Of a stretch of 6,931 nt of DNA, positions 1 through 6,335 are shown one piece after another (the stretch's first letter is position 1; each line of letters begins with the position of its first letter). Both the position numbers and the translations under genes were made by a program. A model generated the notes under the pieces. The model made no database searches. It was not told the origin of the DNA and saw only the letters and a list, made by a program, of their open reading frames with translations. The stretch covers positions 1 through 6,931 of the forward strand of contig CAMGKS010000062.1 of assembly GCA_946056785.1 (NCBI GenBank), read 5' to 3'. Source of the DNA: an uncultured Clostridia bacterium. Lineage in GTDB: Bacteria > Bacillota > Clostridia > Christensenellales > CAG-917.

Positions 1-2358
1 TCACCCGAACATTCCGGAAAACTCATCCGCTGCGTCAACGTATTTTTCGCCTGTCGTTACGTTTGAAATCAAGAAATGCAATTCGCTGCTCAGGAAATCT
101 TTAAGATTGAGATTGCCTTCGATTGCAAAAGCAAACTTATCCTGAGTCGTATTGTCAAGTTTCATAATAATCTGCAACAACATGGTGTTTACCGAATTGA
201 TATCACGATATTGAATGTCGGTAAAGTCGCCGCTTGCCGTGTAGAGATCGAACTCGCCTTTAAGCGAAACGGCTATCTTTTCAAGTTTAAAGTTGCCGTC
301 ATCGTCCTTTTCAAGGTCGAGATACGAAGCCTGCTTTGCTTTAACGCTTTCGAGAACGTCGCTCAACTCTTTATTACCACGCATCGTCGTGAGGCTTCCG
401 TATGTAATATTTGCTCCGAATCTTGCGCTGAATCCGTCAAACGGAGTAGAGAGATTGACTTTGAGAACCAAAGAAGCGTCGTCGACGTTGTTTCTTTCCA
501 AAACGACCGAAGCACTGTCGATAGGCAAATCGGCTTTAGGAGCAAACATTTTAACTATTTTGTTGATCACGCTGCTCGACAGAGACAAACTGAAACGTTT
601 AAGGTTCAGCATACCCTGTTCGCCCATTACGATTTCGATATTTGAAATTACTTCCGCAATTATCGACGTAAGATTGGACGTATCTATTGCGGCGGAACTT
701 GCCTCGTTTGTCAAAGTATACTTAGACAAAACGATTGCCGATCTTCCGGCTTTTGCCAAAGCCTCTTTGTCGGTTTTATATTCGCCGTTTTCGCCGTATG
801 CGTCTTTAACGCTGCCGGTAAGCATCATATCGGTAACCATCTCATAAAGGGCTTCTTTGTTTATAATCTCGCCGTTTCCCCATTTAACGTCGACGTATTC
901 CGAAACGATATAGGCGACGGCGTCGGCAAGATTGTTCACCGAACCTTGCGTAGCTTCACCGCCAAGCATGCCCATTATGGCGTTGTCGATGGTTTCGATG
1001 AGATTGAAGCCGTCAAGCTTATAACGGCTGCCTGCCCCGAGAATACCTTCGAGATCAAGGTATAAAGTTTCGTCTTGTCCGATGTAGTAAAGACCGAGAC
1101 GCTTAGATTCAGCCGCTCCGCCCGTAAGCTCTAAAACGATATTCGTTTTCGAATTGTCTTTGAAATTAAGCTGACCGCGGATAGTGAGAGCAAGTTTATA
1201 AATAGAACCTTCAAAAGTTATGTTCTTCTCTGCGATAAGGTCTTGAACCTGTTTCGACAAAATTCCGGTAAGCAACGAGCCGAGAGAATCCATAACGCCG
1301 CCGACGCTTATCGTATTGTTCGAAGTCGAAACGGATACGTCTGCGTCGATGCTGACCGTTGTAAACGAGAAATCCTTTGTTTCTGCCTCTTTTATATAAT
1401 CAGGGAGAGAGATTCTTTGCATGTTTTCGATTTTGGCAGTTGTAAAGCCAAGTTCGATATCGACTTCACGTGGGGAATGAGTCACTTCGTAATCGATGCC
1501 GGCTTTAAGGTCTACGCCGGACATTTCGGAATTTTTAAAGTACGCCGTCAAAGTAGCGCTGAGATTCGGAATAAGAGCGTTCAAATTCGTAAGGTCGAGT
1601 CCGAACGTTTGCTTGACTACCAAAAGCACGTCCTGATATCCCGCAAGCATATTCTGAACAAGACCGAGAGCAACGCCTATTATGCTTCCGAAAGCAAGTT
1701 CGACGTCGACGCGCTCTTCACCGTTGCCAAGGTCGGTAAGAGTCGACTTGCCAAACAAAAGCGAGGTTATAACCGATTCGACTTTTCCGAGGGCAGGAAT
1801 CTCTGTTTTAAGCAAGCCGTCAATCGTGCCGATAACGTCGAGATCGTTCGTAAGCGATTTCACGATTTTTGCAATTTTCGCCAAATCGATGTCGTCCGCT
1901 TTAAGCACGTGAGAACCGCCCGATATCGCAGTCATATCGACGTAAAGCAATTCGTCGAGATAATAAAGACCCAAAATCGGTTTTTCTCCGTCATCTCCTT
2001 CGGATTTTTTCGAACCTATCTCCAAAAGGAATTTCGAGTGCTGATTGTCGTAAACGTCAATCGATCCGGCAAGCGTTATGTAATATTTCGAACCGACGCC
2101 GTCACGTAAGAACGTGAAATAAGCGGTCGTATCGAAATTCATATACGTTGCGTCCGCACTCTCCTTTGCCATTGAAGTAAGGCCGTTATAAATTTTTCTC
2201 CAGGCATAAGCCTTGGTGATTTCACTCGAAGATGCGTTGACCTCGTCTCCGTAGAGGTCGCTTATCTTCGCCGGTTCTTCGTTACATGCCGTCAAAATAG
2301 CCCCCACTATAGCGGCAAGAAGAATAACCGTCAAAATCAAAACGAGTTTTCTTTTCAT
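1..2358 (-). CDS. Large modular surface lipoprotein, family not recognised
   Basis: Complete 785-residue reading frame; the TGA stop occupies the first three bases of the window. The N-terminus is a lipoprotein signal: K/R-rich start, hydrophobic core at residues 5-22, then the lipobox L22-T-A-C25. This predicts cleavage before Cys25, lipidation and anchoring on the outer face of the membrane. The mature part is rich in beta-strand-like segments and internally repetitive. A module with K-[YF]-x(4)-[IL]-x-G-x-[IL]-[DN], then GLYY and LY[VL]D[ML], occurs at about 92-160 and again at about 387-460. A third start (residues about 741-765, KFAFAIEGNLNLKD) ends before the GLYY part. The strand pattern recalls LolA/LppX-like lipid-binding lipoproteins, but that is only inference. 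The start at 2358 is chosen because GGGAG lies 7 nt upstream and the lipoprotein signal begins there; a 31-codon upstream extension would be encoded by the alternating leader tract. Function unknown. Confidence 0.85.
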   Translation of the reverse strand: MKRKLVLILTVILLAAIVGAILTACNEEPAKISDLYGDEVNASSSEITKAYAWRKIYNGLTSMAKESADATYMNFDTTAYFTFLRDGVGSKYYITLAGSIDVYDNQHSKFLLEIGSKKSEGDDGEKPILGLYYLDELLYVDMTAISGGSHVLKADDIDLAKIAKIVKSLTNDLDVIGTIDGLLKTEIPALGKVESVITSLLFGKSTLTDLGNGEERVDVELAFGSIIGVALGLVQNMLAGYQDVLLVVKQTFGLDLTNLNALIPNLSATLTAYFKNSEMSGVDLKAGIDYEVTHSPREVDIELGFTTAKIENMQRISLPDYIKEAETKDFSFTTVSIDADVSVSTSNNTISVGGVMDSLGSLLTGILSKQVQDLIAEKNITFEGSIYKLALTIRGQLNFKDNSKTNIVLELTGGAAESKRLGLYYIGQDETLYLDLEGILGAGSRYKLDGFNLIETIDNAIMGMLGGEATQGSVNNLADAVAYIVSEYVDVKWGNGEIINKEALYEMVTDMMLTGSVKDAYGENGEYKTDKEALAKAGRSAIVLSKYTLTNEASSAAIDTSNLTSIIAEVISNIEIVMGEQGMLNLKRFSLSLSSSVINKIVKMFAPKADLPIDSASVVLERNNVDDASLVLKVNLSTPFDGFSARFGANITYGSLTTMRGNKELSDVLESVKAKQASYLDLEKDDDGNFKLEKIAVSLKGEFDLYTASGDFTDIQYRDINSVNTMLLQIIMKLDNTTQDKFAFAIEGNLNLKDFLSSELHFLISNVTTGEKYVDAADEFSGMFG

Positions 2359-2365
2359 ACTCTTT

Positions 2366-2370
2366 CTCCC
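2366..2370 (-). promoter_or_regulatory. Shine-Dalgarno site fixing the lipoprotein start
   Basis: On the minus strand GGGAG lies 7 nt before the ATG at 2358, inside the purine run GGGAGAAAGAG. No comparable site precedes the earlier in-frame ATG codons at 2451 and 2439, and 2451 falls at the predicted transcription start. This supports the shorter protein. Confidence 0.75.
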
Positions 2371-2372
2371 TT

Positions 2373-2433
2373 GCGTAACTTCACGCTGATTGTCCTTGTG
2401 CGTACGTATACGCACGTGCGCGTGCACACGCAC
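2373..2433 (-). promoter_or_regulatory. Structured 5' leader: two tandem 18-nt hairpins plus a weaker third
   Basis: Reading along the predicted mRNA, hairpin A (2433 to 2416) is GTGCGTGTGCACGCGCAC: seven pairs with one G-U wobble and loop UGCA. Directly abutting it, hairpin B (2415 to 2398) is GTGCGTATACGTACGCAC: seven perfect pairs with loop UACG. A third, weaker hairpin (2386 to 2373, arms GCGT/ACGC) sits just before the Shine-Dalgarno site. All three share GCGU/ACGC arms, so partners can be exchanged; for example the 5' arm of A pairs perfectly with the 3' arm of B. Base pairing is read directly from the sequence; a regulatory role is inference. Confidence 0.6.
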
Positions 2434-2440
2434 ACGCATA
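2397..2440. repeat. 44-bp perfect alternating pyrimidine-purine tract (Z-DNA candidate)
   Basis: From T2397 to A2440 every base alternates pyrimidine-purine without a break, mostly CG, CA/TG and TA steps. It includes the perfect palindromes cgcacgtgcg (2411-2420) and cgtatacg (2405-2412). After a two-base interruption a further alternating stretch covers 2443-2451. Alternating CG/CA tracts of this length are the classical sequence type that flips to left-handed Z-DNA under negative supercoiling. It lies about 10-53 bases downstream of the predicted transcription start of the lipoprotein gene and ends 38 bases before its ATG. Confidence 0.85.
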
Positions 2441-2456
2441 GTTATATACATTAATT

Positions 2457-2485
2457 ATTTTAAATTGCAATAGTCACGATGTCAA
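2457..2485 (-). promoter_or_regulatory. Sigma-A-type promoter of the lipoprotein gene
   Basis: On the minus strand, TTGACA (2485-2480) is followed after exactly 17 bp by TAAAAT (2462-2457). The -35 box is a perfect consensus match and the -10 box matches at five of six positions. The predicted start is near 2450, giving a leader of about 92 nt. The bases immediately upstream (2487-2510) are AT-rich like an UP element, and the phased T-tract region lies further upstream. Confidence 0.8.
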
Positions 2486-2947
2486 CACAAATTCTAAAAT
2501 TCTTTTGGCAGTTTATGTATTTTTGGCGTTTTTTTTGCTTTGCTACGGCGTGAAACACCGTTTCGGTTAACTTGTCAATCGGTTTGAAAAACAAAGCGAA
2601 AAACCGCCGGCAAAACGCTTAGATTTCAAAAAAAACGGAACAGAAAGCTCTTTACTGCCTTTTCACCCAAAATTTAAACACGTTTTTATATAAAATTTTT
2701 GACAATTTTGGTAAATAAATCACTGTTTTTCGATGATTTCCGATTATAAAAAAACCGGCATTTTTCAGGCTTTTTTCGTGCAAAAAAACGACTTTTTTCG
2801 CCCTTTTTTTCGGGTTTAAAATTACGTGAAAAACGTCTTGAAAACGATGAAATTTTATTGCTTTTTATCCCTCGGAGAAAGCCCGTTTTCAGTGGGTTTT
2901 CAGGCGGTTTTTACTATCGGTTTAAGCGACTTTTTTTAAAAATTTCC

Positions 2948-3037
2948 GTCGTTTTTTTAGCATATTTTTTGTCGTTTTTTAGCATATTTTTTGTCGTTTT
3001 TTTAGCATATTTTTTGTCGTTTTTTTAGCATTTTTTT
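2948..3037. repeat. 22-23-bp tandem repeat array, four copies
   Basis: Units begin with GTCG at 2948, 2971, 2993 and 3016 (periods 23, 22, 23). Each reads GTCG, T6-7, AGCATAT, T5; the fourth loses the TAT step after AGCA and decays into a T-run. The non-T parts of the first three copies are identical, so this is recent tandem duplication, possibly slippage, rather than chance composition. Each unit holds two T-tracts, so it contributes two steps to the 11-bp phasing. Confidence 0.85.
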
Positions 3038-3093
3038 ATGGTGAGAAATGTTTTTTTTCAGATTTTACGTCCGCCTTTTGCCTCTTTTTTTTG

Positions 3094-3160
3094 CGTTTTT
3101 TAGCCGTTTTTTAGCCGTTTTTTTGACCTTTTTTAGCCGTTTTTCAGCCGTTTTTTAGCC
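3094..3160. repeat. Degenerate 11-bp tandem repeat (CGTTTTTTAGC)
   Basis: About six units of CGTTTTTTAGC starting at 3094, with two exact copies (3094-3104, 3105-3115), then variants with GACC or CAGC replacing TAGC. The unit length keeps one T6 tract per helical turn. It shares T-run plus AGC wording with the 22-23-bp array upstream, suggesting a common origin or a common constraint. Confidence 0.75.
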
Positions 3161-3435
3161 TTTTTTTTTATCGATTCCGTCCATTTTTTAAAGGCTTTTT
3201 TAACTTTTTTAGTTGATTTTTCAGCAACAATAACCAAAAAAAATAATTTAATTTCCGACAAAAATTCACTTATAATTTGTTTTAATTTCTTTTTTAAACC
3301 GTTTTTTCATATCAAATTCGACAAACTCTTTTAGACGTTTTTACTTTTAAAACATAAAAAACAGACAATTTTTTTCTGATTTTCAGCGCTTAAAATGCGA
3401 TTTCAAATTGAACGTACACGAAAGAAATTTGCGGT

Positions 3436-3483
3436 AAAATTAAAAATAGCTTGAAAGATTTTCTTCTTTCAAGCTATTCGTTT
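3436..3483 (-). terminator. Strong bidirectional intrinsic terminator
   Basis: A perfect 14-bp inverted repeat, AATAGCTTGAAAGA paired with its complement, spans 3445-3478 with a 6-base loop. Read on the minus strand the stem is followed by a U-rich run (TTTTTAATTTT with the stem end), and read on the plus strand by CGTTTTTA. On the minus strand it can end transcripts coming from the deacetylase gene, although about 280 nt after its stop. It also shields the noncoding spacer in either direction. Confidence 0.8.
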
Positions 3484-3504
3484 TTATCGTATACGTCTAA
3501 AACT

Positions 3505-3530
3505 GCGTATTATTTAAAGCGTATTATTTA
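3505..3530. repeat. 12-bp direct repeat in the 284-bp 3' spacer
   Basis: GCGTATTATTTA occurs at 3505-3516 and 3519-3530, a 14-bp period. It sits between the bidirectional terminator and the deacetylase stop codon. The rest of this spacer (3479-3762) is AT-rich and shows no gene. Confidence 0.6.
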
Positions 3531-3741
3531 ATTTAAAATCAAGAAATTAATTTTACGTTAGTCACGGTTCTGAACAAAAAAACGCCTGATTGAGCTTCGC
3601 TCTAAACGCTTTAAAACGGAAAAATATTAAACCGCAAAGTCCTATATACGCCACGGTTTTACCGCCGCATCTTTTGTCTTTACGGCAAAAAAACACGTTT
3701 CAATCGTTATGCATAATTAAATTCCGTAATGCATTTAAGGC

Positions 3742-3761
3742 AAAAAACACGCTTGCAAACG
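3742..3761 (-). terminator. Possible weak terminator just after the deacetylase stop
   Basis: On the minus strand, right after the TAA, CGTTTGCAAGCG can form a four-pair stem including one G-U, followed after three bases by T6. The stem is too short for confidence; the strong hairpin at 3445-3478 may be the real end of the transcript. Confidence 0.25.
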
Positions 3762-3762
3762 C

Positions 3763-4524
3763 TTATTCGCCTAAAAAATCTTTCAGGACTTTTTGTTTGA
3801 AAATCTCGAGACTCTCACGCAAAAACTCTTCGAATTCTTTTTCGCTTCGGTATATAAATTCAGTTAAGTCTAACGCCCAATTAAACGACTGCGCCGAATT
3901 TTTCTCATGACTGCCGCTGAAAGTCGCATTTGCATACCGTCTGCCTTTAGCGCCGACGTTATATCCTTTCGTAACGTTCTGACTTGCAAATTTTCCGAGA
4001 ACGGCGTCGGAAAGGGCGTCTGTTCCGTCGGTATTCAAAGCCACTTTTTTATCACCGACAAACCAATCGAGGCTACGCCATACTTCACATGCGTATAACT
4101 TTTCCGGTTTAAAACTCGCCTTTTTTACGGCATTAAAAGCTCTGCAAAACGCTCCCACGTGCGTAGGATGGCTGTCAAATGGATTGTGCACGTATATGGT
4201 CTGCGGCTTTAAATCATCGATTATTTTTACAAGTTCGTTTTCGATTTCAACTTCATTGTGCCGCACTTGTGCAGATGTATAACCTAACATATAGTGGCAA
4301 ACGTATTCGCCCGCCAAAGCCGCTTCATACTGTTCTTTTTTTCTCAATTCTACAAGTTCTTTTGTCGTAAGGTTTTCATAGCCGTTTCCGCGGCAACAGC
4401 CTGCTCCGTCAGATAAAACGACGAGAGCAAAGTCTTTTTTTGCTATCGCACTTATTGCAAATATCTCGGCGTCGTCGGGATGCGCTCCGATTGCAAGACT
4501 GCCTACCTTTTTTTTACTTTCCAT
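3763..4524 (-). CDS. PIG-L/LmbE-family zinc-dependent N-acetyl deacetylase
   Basis: A 253-residue protein, a normal length for this family. The N-terminal strand runs into GAHPDDAE (residues 13-20), the family signature. By analogy with MshB-type enzymes, H15 and D18 bind zinc and D17 is the general base. The second signature, HPTH (H119 to H122) after NPFDS, supplies the third zinc ligand and a catalytic histidine. Known members remove acetyl groups from N-acetylglucosamine-type substrates (GlcNAc-PI, GlcNAc-Ins, GlcNAc-malate, chitooligosaccharides); the exact substrate cannot be read here. There is no signal peptide, so it is cytoplasmic. The start at 4524 is chosen because GAGG lies 8 nt upstream and the core begins immediately; an in-frame ATG at 4599 would add 25 unlikely residues. 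It lies 221 bp downstream of a GH20 hexosaminidase gene on the same strand, consistent with an amino-sugar role. Confidence 0.88.
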   Translation of the reverse strand: MESKKKVGSLAIGAHPDDAEIFAISAIAKKDFALVVLSDGAGCCRGNGYENLTTKELVELRKKEQYEAALAGEYVCHYMLGYTSAQVRHNEVEIENELVKIIDDLKPQTIYVHNPFDSHPTHVGAFCRAFNAVKKASFKPEKLYACEVWRSLDWFVGDKKVALNTDGTDALSDAVLGKFASQNVTKGYNVGAKGRRYANATFSGSHEKNSAQSFNWALDLTEFIYRSEKEFEEFLRESLEIFKQKVLKDFLGE

Positions 4525-4532
4525 TGTCTGTA

Positions 4533-4536
4533 CCTC
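4533..4536 (-). promoter_or_regulatory. Shine-Dalgarno site fixing the deacetylase start
   Basis: GAGG (within AGCGAGGTA on the minus strand) lies 8 nt before the ATG at 4524. This decides for the short form over the ATG at 4599. Confidence 0.6.
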
Positions 4537-4621
4537 GCTAATTAAACGGCATTTTGATTTATAAAATCGCTTTTGACGTAAAGTAAAATACGTCGCCATA
4601 TCGCCTAAACTACGCTTTTAT

Positions 4622-4650
4622 ATAATATCTTTTTAATTGACCTATGGCTA
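4622..4650 (-). promoter_or_regulatory. Candidate promoter for the deacetylase gene
   Basis: TAGCCA (4650-4645), four of six matches to TTGACA, is followed after 17 bp by TATTAT (4627-4622). The predicted start is near 4615, about 90 nt before the ATG. TTGACG at 4681-4676 with a poor -10 box around 4652-4658 is an alternative. If neither works, the gene depends on read-through from the hexosaminidase gene. Confidence 0.4.
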
Positions 4651-4690
4651 ATTTAAATCTTCAAACGCTTTTTATCGTCAACCTGACAAA

Positions 4691-4708
4691 CGGCTTAAGA
4701 TAAAGCCG
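4691..4708 (-). terminator. Small hairpin between hexosaminidase and deacetylase genes
   Basis: CGGCTT and AAGCCG form a perfect six-pair stem with a six-base loop, 37 bases after the hexosaminidase stop. Only TTT follows it on the minus strand, so it is at best a weak or partial terminator that could lower downstream expression. Confidence 0.35.
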
Positions 4709-4745
4709 CATTCAGAAATGTACGGCGTTTATTTTTTTGCGGCGA

Positions 4746-6317
4746 TTATTTTTCGCTTTTTGCTTTTATCATATTGACAAGCGACTTTATGGACGTCTTG
4801 TCAAATGCTCCTACGCCGAATTTTATAGTTTCGCTTATTTTCCCTTTACCTGCCGCATCTTTGACGGGCGTGCCTTTTATGCCGTAAAATTCCAGAACCT
4901 TTTCACACTTTTCCGCTCTTGCGACAAAATCTACCCAGCCGTTTTTGTCGACGTTTCCGTTCCAACCCCGTTCCGCAACCGCAAACAGTCTCGGAAACAT
5001 CTTTTTGAAAGCGTTTTCCTCGCTCGGAACGTATTCCGTCCAAAGCGGAGATTCTATCCCAAGCACGTTTTTAACACCGCTGATAGTTAAGCCGTCCAGC
5101 AACGGATTGAAATGATATATAGATTTTAAAGAATGCATACTGCCGGGATAATCTAAATAATACGGATTGCATTTTGAAACGATAAGTTTCCCGCCGCCGT
5201 CGGCATACGACAAAGCCGCTTTGCCGTCTTTTCCGCCCGTCCAATATTGACACACAACCGATTTAAGGCGTCCTCCGCTTACAGCCTCGTTCCAGACAAC
5301 GGCGGTTTTGCCTTTTTTCTCTATATGGCGACAGACGCAATTTAAAAAGAAACTTTGCAATTCTTTATACGTTCCGATGCCGTACGCTTTCATCATTCTG
5401 TTGCAATCGGGGCATTTTTTCCATTCGTCCTTAACGGCTTCGTCGCCTCCGATATGAATGAGCGGAGAATCGAAAACTTCGACTATTTCGTCGATAAGCT
5501 CGTACAAGAAATCATAAACCGCACTTTTCCCTGCACATAGAATATCTGAACTTATGCCGAAATACTCTCTTACTTTCCTGTCTTTTACGGCACAACCGAA
5601 TTCAGGATAGGAAGCAAGTATCGCTCCTGTATGGGCAGGAATATCTATTTCCGGAATAACCGTTATACGTCTCGCCTTGCAATATTCCACAAACGATTTG
5701 AGTTGAGTTTTGGTATAAAACCCCTCGACCTTTTTCCCGTCTCCTTTAGTGCCGCTTCGTACGCTTCCCTTTTCCGTAAGAAATGGATACTTTTCAGAAC
5801 CGAACCTGAACCCCTGGTCGTCGCTTAAATGCAAATGAAAAGCGTTGAATTTAAAGAGTGACAAAACGTCCGCAACTTTATATAAAAATTCTATTTTGAA
5901 AAAATGGCGTGACACGTCCAACATAAACCCTCTGTAAGAAAAGTCAGGTTTATCCTTAATTTTACAGAAAGGAATTTTCGACGTTTCCCCGTCAAAGTAT
6001 AATATGGCAAGTTGTTTTAGCGTTACGGCGGCATAAAACATACCGCCACAGCGTCCCGTAACGGTTACGTCGTCGTCTATCGTTATCTCATAACCGCAGT
6101 CGTCTTGCAAGTTGTCGCCGATGAATTTATCATCGATAATAAACTTGATTCTTCCGCCGCCTTTACCGCTGAACGGCAAGTCGGAAAAAAGATATTCATA
6201 TTCTTTTGCATTCTCTCCGAAAACCGTTTCCGTTCCGAACTCGAAACGCCCTTCGTAGGTTTCTATAAATTTCGGTTGCGGTATTACATTAATTTTATCA
6301 TCGATTGAATTTTGCAT
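4746..6317 (-). CDS. GH20 beta-N-acetylhexosaminidase, cytoplasmic
   Basis: A 523-residue glycoside hydrolase family 20 enzyme. Residues about 8-123 form the N-terminal GH20b-type domain; about 127-455 form the catalytic barrel. Visible landmarks are RGFMLD (R129, the substrate-binding arginine region), HLHLSDDQGFR (161-171), PEIDIPAH (222-229), HIGGDE (288-293) with the catalytic D292/E293 pair, and WTE (W426, E428) closing the pocket. The family removes terminal GlcNAc or GalNAc by substrate-assisted catalysis, the substrate's N-acetyl group acting as nucleophile. CPDC (302-305) occurs at a place where many bacterial GH20 proteins have paired cysteines. There is no signal peptide or anchor, so it should act on imported oligosaccharides. 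The start is supported by AAAGGAG 8 nt upstream. It is probably transcribed alone or with the deacetylase downstream. Whether it prefers chitooligosaccharide, mucin-type or cell-wall glycans cannot be decided. Confidence 0.95.
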   Translation of the reverse strand: MQNSIDDKINVIPQPKFIETYEGRFEFGTETVFGENAKEYEYLFSDLPFSGKGGGRIKFIIDDKFIGDNLQDDCGYEITIDDDVTVTGRCGGMFYAAVTLKQLAILYFDGETSKIPFCKIKDKPDFSYRGFMLDVSRHFFKIEFLYKVADVLSLFKFNAFHLHLSDDQGFRFGSEKYPFLTEKGSVRSGTKGDGKKVEGFYTKTQLKSFVEYCKARRITVIPEIDIPAHTGAILASYPEFGCAVKDRKVREYFGISSDILCAGKSAVYDFLYELIDEIVEVFDSPLIHIGGDEAVKDEWKKCPDCNRMMKAYGIGTYKELQSFFLNCVCRHIEKKGKTAVVWNEAVSGGRLKSVVCQYWTGGKDGKAALSYADGGGKLIVSKCNPYYLDYPGSMHSLKSIYHFNPLLDGLTISGVKNVLGIESPLWTEYVPSEENAFKKMFPRLFAVAERGWNGNVDKNGWVDFVARAEKCEKVLEFYGIKGTPVKDAAGKGKISETIKFGVGAFDKTSIKSLVNMIKAKSEK

Positions 6318-6325
6318 TAGTTTGA

Positions 6326-6332
6326 CTCCTTT
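6326..6332 (-). promoter_or_regulatory. Strong Shine-Dalgarno site of the hexosaminidase gene
   Basis: AAAGGAG on the minus strand ends 8 nt before the ATG at 6317. The promoter just upstream places the transcription start at or only a few bases before this site, so the leader may hold little else. Confidence 0.85.
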
Positions 6333-6335
6333 ATT

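Larger units (their letters stand above)
2748..3221. other. Phased T/A-tract region, predicted intrinsically curved DNA
   Basis: T-runs of five or more recur in register with the helix. Centres run 2955, 2967.5, 2977.5, 2989.5, 3000, 3012.5, 3023, 3034, then 3054.5, 3088.5, 3098.5, 3109.5, 3121, 3131.5, 3142, 3153.5, 3165, 3186.5, 3198.5, 3207.5 and 3219. From 2955 to 3219 this is 264 bp in 24 steps, a mean of 11.0 bp. An earlier block (A7 or T5-T7 centres 2751, 2763, 2773.5, 2785, 2795.5, 2807) shows similar spacing; the part between 2807 and 2934 is less regular. Short A/T-tracts phased near the helical repeat are the established cause of DNA curvature. The block lies upstream of the lipoprotein promoter. 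Confidence 0.7.
2486..3444. other. Long noncoding AT-rich spacer, T-biased on the plus strand
   Basis: Nearly 1 kb without a credible gene on either strand. Homopolymer T-runs of 5-9 bases are very frequent on the plus strand and stops are dense. It holds the phased T-tract region and two tandem arrays listed separately. A short imperfect hairpin (2545-2561, minus strand) has no U-run after it. TATAAT at 3271-3276 lacks a good -35 box. I see no tRNA-like fold, no consensus DnaA boxes and no mobile-element ends. Confidence 0.7.

Noticed and set aside
76..645. Open frames on the plus strand opposite the lipoprotein gene (also 293-847, 1243-2109, 1682-1912)
   Set aside because: They are antisense shadows of a clear lipoprotein gene, with cysteine- and arginine-rich low-plausibility translations and no ribosome binding context.
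2359..2451. N-terminal 31-residue extension of the lipoprotein
   Set aside because: It would be encoded by the alternating leader tract, starts at about the predicted transcription start, and would bury the lipoprotein signal peptide behind an arginine-rich peptide. GGGAG supports the start at 2358.
2860..2872. DnaA box (TTATCC near 2864)
   Set aside because: Only the first six bases match TTATCCACA, it is single, and no replication genes are present, so an origin cannot be supported.
2948..3160. CRISPR array or plasmid iteron origin
   Set aside because: Repeats are directly tandem without unique spacers of constant length, and no cas or rep gene is present.
3576..3602. Intrinsic terminator made of GAGC-GAA-GCTC and a T7 run on the minus strand
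   Set aside because: The stem has only four pairs and the T-run begins about nine bases away, so it does not meet the usual geometry.
3590..3910. 106-codon plus-strand frame from a TTG overlapping the deacetylase 3' end
   Set aside because: No Shine-Dalgarno, a TTG start, a lysine/serine/asparagine-rich translation without domain features, and largely antisense to the deacetylase gene.
4525..4599. N-terminal 25-residue extension of the deacetylase
   Set aside because: The family core begins within a few residues of the ATG at 4524, which has a Shine-Dalgarno. The extension is basic and unlike a signal peptide.
4737..6308. Several short frames antisense to, or out of frame with, the hexosaminidase gene
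   Set aside because: All lie within a GH20 gene with intact motifs throughout; none has a credible start or recognisable domain.
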